From IMG/VR virus record IMGVR_UViG_3300036832_000374, positions 1 through 27,829 of that record: a stretch of 27,829 nt of DNA. The stretch is one strand, 5' to 3'. This DNA comes from a virus. Below, piece after piece: positions 1-5,871 of this stretch. Numbering within the stretch: position 1 is the first letter of the stretch; each line of letters begins with the position of its first letter. Both the position numbers and the translations under genes were made by a program. The notes beneath the pieces are model-generated. The model saw nothing but the letters and a program-made list of their open reading frames with translations. It was not told where the DNA came from and did no database searches.

Positions 1-22
1 ACTGGAGCGCATGGAGGAGCAA

Positions 23-265
23 ATGGACAAGCTTACAGATGACGGCGAGCCGCGCACGCCACTGGAGCGCATCAAGGCGGCGCATCAGTTCAAGCGTGAG
101 CAAATACTCTATGGTACTGAGGATGAGCTCGACTGGAGCGAAGATATTCTGCCCGGACAGGCTGGTCTCAAGCAAGTTTGGGCCGACGATGACGGCAAGC
201 TATGGCTGATCGTACGTAATGACGATGGCCAGTTGAAGCTGAAGCGCATATGGCAGATCGTATAA
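23..265 (+). CDS. Small acidic hypothetical protein
   Basis: An 80-residue soluble protein rich in Asp and Glu, with an LERIKAAHQFKREQ-type helix near the N-terminus and a short beta-like C-terminal half (DDGKLWLIVRNDDGQLKLKRIW). I recognise no family. I chose the ATG at 23 because GGAGG at 13-17 lies five bases before it. An in-frame ATG at 11 is possible, and the frame stays open to the left edge, so the gene could begin outside the window. The 11-base string CTGGAGCGCAT occurs at 2-12 and again at 62-72, in frame both times (L-E-R), so the N-terminus may be a small duplication. Its end overlaps the next gene. Confidence 0.55.
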   Translation: MDKLTDDGEPRTPLERIKAAHQFKREQILYGTEDELDWSEDILPGQAGLKQVWADDDGKLWLIVRNDDGQLKLKRIWQIV

Positions 266-372
266 ACAGGTTTTTCAGGCCGGATAGTCCAAGCCGAGTT
301 CTCGCTTTCGGGCTTGCTTTGGGCTTTTTGATCGGCGTCGTCTCTACCCTCATCCTTCTGGGTAATCCTTGA
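250..372 (+). CDS. Tiny single-TM membrane protein
   Basis: A 40-codon reading frame starting inside the end of the previous gene (16-base overlap) and ending in TGA at 370-372. It has a short basic, aromatic N-terminus (MADRINRFFRPDSPSR) followed by one hydrophobic helix from about residue 17 to 37 and an Asn-Pro end, so it should sit in the inner membrane with a basic cytoplasmic side. Very small single-TM proteins in phage late regions are often holin-like, spanin-related or superinfection proteins, but nothing here decides between these. The upstream sequence (GAAGCTGAAG) is only a fair ribosome site. Support is the overlap architecture and the clean hydrophobic profile. Confidence 0.45.
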   Translation: MADRINRFFRPDSPSRVLAFGLALGFLIGVVSTLILLGNP

Positions 373-379
373 TCATAAC

Positions 380-410
380 GGTCAACTGGATTAGGTTGAC
401 CGGGGTCAAC
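380..410 (+). repeat. Triple GGTCAAC half-site cluster
   Basis: GGTCAAC occurs at 380-386 and 404-410, with its reverse complement GTTGACC between them at 395-401. The last two form a near-perfect 16-base palindrome, GTTGACCGGGGTCAAC (395-410). The first two could also form a 7-bp hairpin with an 8-base loop. It lies in the largest untranslated gap of the left end, just before the ribosome site of the gene at 428. No T-run follows, so an operator or leader structure is more likely than a terminator. Confidence 0.5.
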
Positions 411-427
411 ACCATGAGGACATCATC

Positions 428-748
428 ATGCCGTCATCGACGACGATGAAAAATCTTACATTGGCAAGCGCGCAGCACCTCATGAACATGGGGCATATCA
501 CGCCCGCGCATCACGCCAAGATCAAAGCCGCAGCGATGAAGATGCCGAAAATGGCATTCGCGAAGTCACCTGCCCCCAAGCTGCAAATTCCCAAGAAGCC
601 GGTGGCGAATGCTTTCGGTGCGCTCGGCGGCCCGCAGCAGGCACAGGGGTCGGTGCCGGGCGTTCCCGGTATACCCGGAATGGGCGGCGTTCCCGGCGCG
701 CCCACCGCACTGCCCGGTCTAGTCGGTCTCAGTTCATCTGACGAATGA
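428..748 (+). CDS. Small Gly/Pro-rich phage protein
   Basis: A 106-residue protein in two parts. Residues 1-58 are basic and Met/Ala/Lys-rich and probably helical (motif HLMNMGHITPAHHAKIKAAA). Residues 59-101 are a Gly/Pro-rich tail with short runs such as GVPGIPGMGGVPGAP, which would be extended or disordered. AGGA at 417-420 sits seven bases before the ATG. I know no function. Position at the head of the small-gene block and low complexity suggest a minor virion or assembly protein, but this is inference. It is separated by 22 bases from the next, strongly initiated gene. Confidence 0.6.
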   Translation: MPSSTTMKNLTLASAQHLMNMGHITPAHHAKIKAAAMKMPKMAFAKSPAPKLQIPKKPVANAFGALGGPQQAQGSVPGVPGIPGMGGVPGAPTALPGLVGLSSSDE

Positions 749-770
749 CTTAACCCAAAAGGAGGATTTT

Positions 771-1373
771 ATGCAGCCGTTCCTAGCGTTGATTACCCCG
801 GTGAGTGGCGGAGAGCCAGCCCATCCGATCGCACCGGGCGGACCGGTGCCAATGCCACCGATCTACTATCCTCCAAGTTCTCCGGGCGTGCCAGCCCATC
901 CGATTGCGCCCGGTGGACCGCCGCCGAGTGTCTCGCATCCAATCCCTCCCCTTCCTGCGCATCCGATTGTAATCCCGCCGGATGCGATTGCGCCCGGGGT
1001 ACCTACGCATCCGATCTATATTCCAGTCTATCCGGCGCATCCAATCGTCATACCTCCCGGTTCTCTTGGAGGGGGTAAACCGGAGCATCCAATCTATCTA
1101 CCACCACCGATCACGGGTTTGCCGGAGCATCCGATCGTGATTCCACCTGACGCGATAGAGCCGGGAGTACCCAGCCATCCGATTGTGATTCCGCCGCCGC
1201 CATTGGGCATCTGGGGCGGTGCCAACGAGCCGTTCCCGACGCCGCCGATCTTCCTGCCGCCGGACTCGCCGGAGCGGGACAAGCTGATCGAATGGCATAT
1301 CGGCTGGAGCGAGAATACCGGATGGGTGGTGGTTGGCGTACCTAATCCGCCGCACCCGACGCCATCGAAGTAA
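771..1373 (+). CDS. Proline-rich HPI-repeat protein
   Basis: A 200-residue protein made almost wholly of short repeats around the tripeptide His-Pro-Ile, usually [VLE]-P-[AES]-H-P-I-[VY]-[IL]-P-P. I count nine HPI copies in residues 15-140 and one degenerate copy (TPPIFLPP). The last 35 residues differ: charged and Trp-containing (DKLIEWHIGWSENTGWVVVGV). The repeats should form an extended polyproline stalk, with the tail as a possible folded docking piece. The ribosome site is excellent (AAAAGGAGG at 757-765), suggesting strong expression. No enzyme motif is visible. A structural spacer or fibre-like virion component is possible but unproven. Confidence 0.7.
   Translation: MQPFLALITPVSGGEPAHPIAPGGPVPMPPIYYPPSSPGVPAHPIAPGGPPPSVSHPIPPLPAHPIVIPPDAIAPGVPTHPIYIPVYPAHPIVIPPGSLGGGKPEHPIYLPPPITGLPEHPIVIPPDAIEPGVPSHPIVIPPPPLGIWGGANEPFPTPPIFLPPDSPERDKLIEWHIGWSENTGWVVVGVPNPPHPTPSK
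813..1190 (+). repeat. Coding HPI repeat array (nine copies)
   Basis: Degenerate in-frame repeats, each with a CATCC(G/A)AT core encoding His-Pro-Ile and separated by 6 to 19 residues of Pro/Gly-rich spacer. Copies differ mostly at third codon positions, which suggests an old expansion kept by protein-level selection. Confidence 0.6.
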
Positions 1374-1379
1374 GCAGAG

Positions 1380-1440
1380 CTCGGCGCGGCTAGGGTTGGC
1401 CCCTGAAAGGCTGGCTGCACCTCCAGCCTGCCGCGCTGGG
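1380..1440 (+). promoter_or_regulatory. Three-way-junction RNA leader element
   Basis: An outer stem pairs 1380-1390 with 1430-1440 (11 pairs, two of them G-U; the 7-bp core is GCGCGGC/GCCGCGC). Inside are two arms: AGGG 1392-1395 with CCCT 1401-1404, and AGGCTGG 1408-1414 with CCAGCCT 1423-1429. The element fills most of the 89-base gap before the gene at 1463. ACCTCC (1419-1424), in the loop and stem of the second arm, is complementary to GGAGG in that gene's ribosome site (1452-1459), so a translational switch is conceivable. No T-run follows. Pairing was found by eye. Confidence 0.4.
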
Positions 1441-1462
1441 ACCACGATGAGGGAGGAGGAAG

Positions 1463-1696
1463 ATGGCCAAGTTGACTGCGGCCCGCCGTAAGGCAATTCC
1501 GACCTCTCAGTTCGCCGGTCCGGACCGGTCCTATCCCATCATGGATAAAAGTCACGCACGCAACGCGTTATCCCGGGTGAGCCAGTACGGCAGTCCGGCT
1601 CTGATTGCCAAAGTGCGTGCGGCGGTGCATCGTAAGTATCCGTCGATCGGCAAGGAGGGCAAGTCGCGTTCATTCGGGAGCTTGATACATGACTAA
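1463..1696 (+). CDS. DUF6582-like small phage protein
   Basis: A 77-residue basic protein of a type common near phage structural genes. The pattern is an N-terminal MAKLTAARRKAIP, then F-A-G-P-x-R-S-Y-P-I-x-D-K-x-H-A-R (about residues 17-33), an Ala/Ser-rich helix and a basic C-terminus. This matches my memory of the family labelled DUF6582, whose function is unknown. GGGAGGAGGA at 1451-1460 gives a strong ribosome site just before the ATG. The last residues, FGSLIHD, match the ends of two nearby small proteins. Its end overlaps the next gene by eight bases, indicating coupled translation. Confidence 0.7.
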   Translation: MAKLTAARRKAIPTSQFAGPDRSYPIMDKSHARNALSRVSQYGSPALIAKVRAAVHRKYPSIGKEGKSRSFGSLIHD

Positions 1697-1910
1697 AAGA
1701 AAGAGCAGGCTATTTGAACGTAAGGGCTCCGTCGTTATCATGGACCGTGTCGACCCGCATGCTTTTGACGGCAAATGTGAGCTGTGTGGCGCGCTCGGCG
1801 AGCTGCGACCTTATGGCCCGAACAACGAAAATATCTGCTTTGACTGCGGCATGAAGGACAAGGCAATTACAAACCGGATGTTCAAGCAGTTTATTGATGG
1901 ACAAACCTGA
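1689..1910 (+). CDS. Small zinc-ribbon-like protein
   Basis: A 73-residue protein with two CxxC knuckles, C30-E-L-C33 and C50-F-D-C53, 16 residues apart, each followed by Gly. This is the classic layout of a structural zinc ribbon. The N-terminus is strongly basic (MTKRKSRLFERK) and could bind nucleic acid. The start at 1689 overlaps the previous gene by eight bases, with GGAG a short distance upstream; an internal ATG (residue 18) is an alternative that keeps the zinc site. Unlike its neighbours it lacks the F-G-[ST]-L tail. A DNA/RNA-binding or virion-associated role is possible. Zinc binding itself is inferred from the cysteine pattern. Confidence 0.65.
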   Translation: MTKRKSRLFERKGSVVIMDRVDPHAFDGKCELCGALGELRPYGPNNENICFDCGMKDKAITNRMFKQFIDGQT

Positions 1911-1912
1911 TC

Positions 1913-2116
1913 ATGCCGATCGTCTCGAAACAGCAAGCGCGTTTCATGTACGCCCATCAGGATGACCCCGGGCGGCTCGGAGATGTCGCCAAGGAATTCA
2001 TCCAAGCTAGCCCGCACGGCAAAGGTGCCTACAAGGGGCTGCCGAAGCGTGTGAAGGGTAGCAAGTCGACCCGCCAGAAAACCATGCGCCGGTTTGGCAC
2101 GCTCGCGATGGAGTAG
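1913..2116 (+). CDS. Small basic phage protein, SKQQARFM type
   Basis: A 67-residue, very basic protein beginning MPIVSKQQARFMYAHQ, then V-A-K-E-F-I-Q-A and a K-G-L-P-K-R-V-K segment. It resembles the common small phage proteins that start M-P-x-x-S-K-x-Q-x-R-F-M and contain x-K-E-F (some are labelled DUF3008), whose function is unknown. The ATG follows the previous stop by two bases, so translation is probably coupled. It ends in FGTLAME, the same tail type seen in the proteins at 1463 and 2121. The high positive charge suggests contact with DNA or with an acidic virion protein, but this is inference. Confidence 0.6.
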   Translation: MPIVSKQQARFMYAHQDDPGRLGDVAKEFIQASPHGKGAYKGLPKRVKGSKSTRQKTMRRFGTLAME

Positions 2117-2120
2117 CTAA

Positions 2121-2324
2121 TTGGCTCTGGAGCCGCCACCGCGGAAGATATCCAAGGCGGCAGCTGACTATGGCGAAGGTCTGCCGCAGGCACATTGCGG
2201 CATCTGCCAGCATTTCACCTCACCCAACAAATGCTCCGTCGTCATTGGGGCCGTTGCGTCAGAAGACTGGTGTAAGTACTTTGCGCGAGTGAAGCGGAAG
2301 TTCGGTTCGCTCAAGACGGAATAG
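2121..2324 (+). CDS. HiPIP-like four-cysteine small protein
   Basis: A 67-residue protein that begins with TTG, since no ATG is available and GGAG at 2110-2113 is well placed. Its cysteines are C26-G-I-C29, C38 and C51. The part from C38 follows the high-potential iron-sulfur protein signature C-x(6,9)-[LIVM]-x3-G-[YW]-C-x2-[FYW] except that the Gly is Asp (S-E-D-W-C-K-Y-F). Small HiPIP-like proteins of this kind occur, from memory, in alphaproteobacterial phages. The cysteines could hold a [4Fe-4S] cluster or a zinc ion. There is no export signal, unlike bacterial HiPIPs. It ends in FGSLKTE, the shared tail. Family assignment is moderate and cluster binding is inferred. Confidence 0.6.
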   Translation: MALEPPPRKISKAAADYGEGLPQAHCGICQHFTSPNKCSVVIGAVASEDWCKYFARVKRKFGSLKTE

Positions 2325-2329
2325 CCCTG

Positions 2330-3403
2330 ATGAGTGGTGACCCGTTCTGGTCAAATGTCGTGCTGCTGATGGGGTTCGAGGGTGCCAATGGCGCAACCAG
2401 CGGCCCGGGCCTGACGGATGAAAGCCCAGCGGTGCACGGTACTGGCACCCTTATCAATGTCACCCGTGGCAATATCAGCACCAGCCAGTTCGAGTTCGGA
2501 ACCTCGTCGCTGTTCATTAATGGGACCGGCGGCCCGTCTGGTTTGACATTCCCCGATAGTAACGACTGGAATTTCGGTGCTGGCCTCTTCACAATCGAGA
2601 CGTGGGTCAGGTTATCTACCATTTCCGGGTCTCAGGTTTTTGCCTCGCAGTGGGGAACGTCAGGGCAATTTGGTTGGCAATTCGGGATGACTGGAGCGTC
2701 CAATCTGAGTTGGTATGTTTCGACGGACGGCACGAGCATTCTGACCGATATTGGCGGCACATGGTCGCCGGTCGCCAATACTTGGTATCACGTTGCAGTA
2801 GACTACGACGGCACCAAGTATCGGGTCTATGTCAATGGCGTCATGACTGGGTCGTCCGTGACCCCACGAACCATATTCAATTCAAACCTTGCTCTTGGAA
2901 TCGGCTCTTATTCTACTGGCCTCAATTTGATGAATGGGTTTGTCGATGAGTTGCGCATTACCAAGGGTGTTGCGCGTTATGCCAGCGACGGCGGTTTTGT
3001 TGTCCCAACGGCAGCATTTCCCAGAGGTCCAGCAGTTACGACCTTCAACGTCAGAGCCTTTGGCTATGTTGGTCTGGCGCAGATGGATATCTCGAAACAG
3101 CAGCGATTCTCGGATGACCTCGTATGGATATCGACGGAATCACCGGTCTGGTCGCAGGCAGCGGCCTCGAATGCTGCGACACCGGTTTCGATCATTTTTC
3201 CCGGTCCCGGCACGGATACCGCGAAAGTGCTCGGCATCGAGGTAGCTGACGGCAATCAGATCAGATATGAACTGCAGCTGGGACCGAATGCGAGCAATGC
3301 ACGAGTCCCGGGTAACCTGTCTCGTCGCATGAGTGGCTTCAACTATATCGCATGGGCGGCCGGCTCGATATTCAGGTTCGTTGACGCGGCCAGTTTTCCA
3401 TAG
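2330..3403 (+). CDS. LamG-like protein with C-terminal domain repeat
   Basis: A 357-residue protein. Residues 1-230 look like a concanavalin A/LamG-type jelly roll: NVVLLMGFEG at the start, T-I-E-T-W-V-R-L-S, Q-W-G-T, N-T-W-Y-H-V-A-V-D-Y-D-G, R-V-Y-V-N-G and a closing F-V-D-E-L-R-I-T-K-G-V-A-R-Y. Such domains bind sugars or pack into fibres and heads. Residues from about F239 form a second beta-rich domain (FNVRAF, FPGPGTDTAKVL, GNLSRRMSG) repeated as the next free-standing gene. A carbohydrate-binding decoration or fibre role is likely. Its place before the terminase rather than in the tail genes is notable. Start ATG at 2330 lies five bases after the previous stop. Confidence 0.7.
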   Translation: MSGDPFWSNVVLLMGFEGANGATSGPGLTDESPAVHGTGTLINVTRGNISTSQFEFGTSSLFINGTGGPSGLTFPDSNDWNFGAGLFTIETWVRLSTISGSQVFASQWGTSGQFGWQFGMTGASNLSWYVSTDGTSILTDIGGTWSPVANTWYHVAVDYDGTKYRVYVNGVMTGSSVTPRTIFNSNLALGIGSYSTGLNLMNGFVDELRITKGVARYASDGGFVVPTAAFPRGPAVTTFNVRAFGYVGLAQMDISKQQRFSDDLVWISTESPVWSQAAASNAATPVSIIFPGPGTDTAKVLGIEVADGNQIRYELQLGPNASNARVPGNLSRRMSGFNYIAWAAGSIFRFVDAASFP

Positions 3404-3424
3404 TGGGCGACCAGAGGTGGGAGT

Positions 3425-3793
3425 ATGGCGTTTAACGTCAGAGTGTTCGCCTACAACGGTCTGGCGCAGCTGTTCGTTTCCAATCAGCACCGGCTCTCTG
3501 ACGATTCGGTGTGGGTATGCGAGGAGCCGCCGGTGTGGTCGCAGATAGCGGTCACGAACGGCGCGACGCCGGTCTCGATCACATTCCCCGGTCCCGGTGC
3601 GGACACTGCGAAGGTTCTCGCCATTGAGATTACTGACGGCCAGCAAATCAGGTATGAGGTCCAGCTGCTCGGTCCGACTGCGAGTAATGCGCGAATCCCG
3701 GGCAATCTATCCCGCCGCATGAGCGGCTTGGACTATATCACATGGACGGCTGGAGCGACCTTCAGTTTTGTCGAGGCTGCGAGTTTCCCATGA
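3425..3793 (+). CDS. Free-standing copy of LamG protein's C-domain
   Basis: A 122-residue protein that aligns end to end with residues 237-357 of the preceding protein. By hand I count about 84 identities in 121 positions with one single-residue gap. Both end in the same AASFP. Strongest blocks are FPGPGxDTAKVL, ASNAR(V/I)PGNLSRRMSG and Q-I-R-Y-E. It is therefore a tandem duplicate that lost, or never had, the LamG part. A homo- or hetero-oligomer with the C-domain of its neighbour is plausible. GAGGTGGGAG precedes the ATG. Its stop overlaps the next start as ATGA. Function is unknown; a beta-sandwich decoration or fibre base is my guess. Confidence 0.7.
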   Translation: MAFNVRVFAYNGLAQLFVSNQHRLSDDSVWVCEEPPVWSQIAVTNGATPVSITFPGPGADTAKVLAIEITDGQQIRYEVQLLGPTASNARIPGNLSRRMSGLDYITWTAGATFSFVEAASFP

Positions 3794-4035
3794 AAAAAAC
3801 TGCCGCTATTGTTATCCTGCGAGCGCTGCACAAGCGGAAGGGAAAATCCGATCGCGACCTCTTGCGTGCGGCATTGAGTGACGCCGGCTATCTTCCTGCC
3901 ACCTTTCAGGTCACCATCAACCGCTTGCGCAATCATCGCCTCATCAGCGATATCAAGGGAGGCGACTTGAAAATTACAGCTCGGGGCGAGGAATACAGGA
4001 ATGCCTATCCCGACGTCGAAGGCCTTTCCTCGTGA
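3790..4035 (+). CDS. Winged-helix-like protein; small terminase candidate
   Basis: An 81-residue basic protein starting MKKTAAIVILRALHKRKGKSDRDLL. Its order of a first helix, a Y-L-P-A-T-F-Q-V-T-I-N-R-L-R-N-H-R-L-I recognition-helix region and a strand pair (SDIKGGDLKITARGEEYR) fits a winged helix-turn-helix, where 'L-I ... L-K-I-T-x-x-G' is the usual wing ending. I chose 3790 over an upstream in-frame ATG at 3742 because 3790 forms an ATGA overlap with the previous stop. It overlaps the terminase gene as GTGA. Small terminases sit exactly here and recognise DNA, so TerS is a reasonable proposal; a transcription regulator is the alternative. Identity with known TerS is not evident. Confidence 0.5.
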   Translation: MKKTAAIVILRALHKRKGKSDRDLLRAALSDAGYLPATFQVTINRLRNHRLISDIKGGDLKITARGEEYRNAYPDVEGLSS

Positions 4036-5594
4036 GTGAGCCGGTTTCCATCCTGAAGGCGACGCCGACCTACAAAGAACTGATGATGCGCTTTGCCAAT
4101 CGCGAGCGGCGCATGAACAGCATGTATGCCATCCTCAACGAGAGCGGCCAGATCGTGCCTTACCGGCGCCGGCCGGCACAGGCGCGCTATGCGGCCGAGC
4201 AATGGCTGCTCGACATCATCGTCAAGGCCCGGCAGATCGGCTTTTCGTCCGAAATCTCCATCGATATCGCCGACCAGTGCCTGTGGCGGCGCAATTTCAC
4301 CGCCGGCATCATCGACTACACGCTCGACGACGCGCGGCTGAAGCTGCAGAAGGTCCGGACGGCTTACATGGGCGCGCCAGAGCCTGTGCGGGAGGTGGTG
4401 CGGCTGGTGAAGGACAATGAGGAGGAGCTGAAGTGGTCGAATGGTTCGACATGCTATGTTGGGACCAGCCACCGCGGTGGTACGTTGCAGTACCTGCATA
4501 TATCCGAATTTGGCAAGATTGCCACGGACAAGCCCGACATCGCCCGCGAGATCATGACTGGTGCATTGAACACGATTGCGCCCGGGCAGAAGATCAAGAT
4601 CGAATCGACGGCGCATGGCACGTCTGGTTCGTTCTACGACATGGTGAGGAAGGCCGAGGCGAAGGCAAAGAGCGGCCAACCACTGTCACGGCTGGACTTC
4701 CGGCTGCATTTCTATGCGTGGTGGATGGACTCGAAATACGTTATTCAGCCCAATCTGGCGATCGTCTCTCAGGAAATGAGAGAATATTTCGATGGCCTGC
4801 GCGCCAAGCATGGCATCATGCTGACACCCGACCAGAAGGCTTGGTACGTTCTCAAGTATGAGATGCTCGGCCGCGACGACATGCATTCGGAATTTCCGAG
4901 TGCAATGGATGAGACGTTCTTCAACAGCATGGAAGGGACGTGGTTCAAGCGGGAGATGCAGAAGGCACGCGAGGAGCGGCGGATTGGCTACAACATTCCG
5001 CACGATCCCAACTATCTTGTGCAGACGTTCTGGGACATCGGGCTCGAGAACAAGAACAACCAGAACGCCATCTGGTTTCACCAGACGGATGGCACCCGGC
5101 ACCGGGTGATCGACTACTATGAGAATGTCGGCGAGGGCATCCAGCACTACGCGGCGAAAGTAAAGGAGATCGGCGCCAAGCGTGGCTTCACCTACGGCAA
5201 GCACTATGGTCCGCACGATATCGGGCATCGCAGCTGGGAGGATAACGCGCGCACGCGCAAGGAAATCGCCAAGGATTTGGGTATTGATTTCCAGATGGTG
5301 CCGCGGGTGCTCGACAAGGAGGACGCGATCGAGGCGCTGCGCAAGATGCTGAACCTGACGTGGGTTGATCAGGAGCATTGCGCGCGGCTGATCGAGTGCC
5401 TCGACAATTATCGCAAGACATGGTCGAAGCAGCTGGCGCAGTGGACCTCGGTGCCGCTGCACAACTGGGCGAGCAACGCCGCGGACGCCGGCATGACTGG
5501 CGCGGTGGGTTTGAAGCCGGGTGATATCGGGCTGGCGGACGGCAGCCGATCGAAGGGTCGGCGAGAAGTGAAGGGTTCACAATGGGCACAGTGA
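4032..5594 (+). CDS. terL: Phage terminase large subunit
   Basis: The 520-residue packaging motor: an N-terminal ATPase that drives DNA into the procapsid and a C-terminal RNase H-like nuclease that cuts genome units. Visible are an atypical Walker A loop at K65-ARQIGFSS-73, a Walker B strand at 154-159 (YLHISE, with E159 as catalytic Glu), and a nuclease half with F-W-D-I-G near 334, H-D-I-G-H and a C-terminal H-N-W-A-S-N-A-A-D-A segment near 480 whose Asp is typical of the metal site. Length fits the family. It starts at GTG in a GTGA overlap with the preceding winged-helix gene. The C-terminal tail is basic, as expected for portal or DNA contact. Confidence 0.9.
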   Translation: MSEPVSILKATPTYKELMMRFANRERRMNSMYAILNESGQIVPYRRRPAQARYAAEQWLLDIIVKARQIGFSSEISIDIADQCLWRRNFTAGIIDYTLDDARLKLQKVRTAYMGAPEPVREVVRLVKDNEEELKWSNGSTCYVGTSHRGGTLQYLHISEFGKIATDKPDIAREIMTGALNTIAPGQKIKIESTAHGTSGSFYDMVRKAEAKAKSGQPLSRLDFRLHFYAWWMDSKYVIQPNLAIVSQEMREYFDGLRAKHGIMLTPDQKAWYVLKYEMLGRDDMHSEFPSAMDETFFNSMEGTWFKREMQKAREERRIGYNIPHDPNYLVQTFWDIGLENKNNQNAIWFHQTDGTRHRVIDYYENVGEGIQHYAAKVKEIGAKRGFTYGKHYGPHDIGHRSWEDNARTRKEIAKDLGIDFQMVPRVLDKEDAIEALRKMLNLTWVDQEHCARLIECLDNYRKTWSKQLAQWTSVPLHNWASNAADAGMTGAVGLKPGDIGLADGSRSKGRREVKGSQWAQ

Positions 5595-5595
5595 C

Positions 5596-5871
5596 ATGAC
5601 GCTATCCGGTATCAGACTAGTCAGACAGGTGTTCAGTGAGCTGCTGCCGCCCGGATATACCGTGGGGCCGGTTTATATGAGCTACGCACACGAGCACGAC
5701 GTCGAGTGGCAGGTGCTGACGTTTCATGTTACAGCTCCGGACGGCCAGCCTTTGGTGCTTACGTCCGAAAAGGTTCCAGCTCGCGACGATATCAATGAGC
5801 TGGCAAAACGCGCTGCCAGCAGGTTTGCAGAAGGGTTATTGAAAAATGAGCCACCTCCAGCAGGCAATTGA
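5596..5871 (+). CDS. Hypothetical protein after terminase
   Basis: A 91-residue protein with no family I recognise. It shows an N-terminal helix (IRLVRQVFSELL), two or three beta strands (YTVGPVYMSYA, VEWQVLTFHVTA, PLVLTSEKVP) and a C-terminal amphipathic helix (DINELAKRAASRFAEGLL) with a Pro-rich end. An alpha-beta-alpha fold of this size could be a small connector or a regulatory subunit. The ATG follows the terminase stop by one base, so it is translationally coupled. The last 26 bases overlap the next gene. Its place between terminase and portal suggests a head-assembly role, but nothing in the sequence proves it. Confidence 0.55.
   Translation: MTLSGIRLVRQVFSELLPPGYTVGPVYMSYAHEHDVEWQVLTFHVTAPDGQPLVLTSEKVPARDDINELAKRAASRFAEGLLKNEPPPAGN

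Noticed and set aside
813-1190. CRISPR-like array
   Set aside because: The repeats are in frame, degenerate, of uneven spacing and encode a HPI-repeat protein.
1380-1440. Possible tRNA, because of a 7-bp acceptor-like stem and two arms
   Set aside because: There is no T-arm, no T-T-C loop, no conserved D-loop or usable anticodon loop, and no CCA after the stem; kept only as a structured leader.
4005-5462. Long reverse-strand reading frames over the terminase gene (4005-4679 and 4686-5462)
   Set aside because: They mirror the codon pattern of a clear + strand terminase, have Arg/His/Leu-rich antisense composition and no ribosome site.
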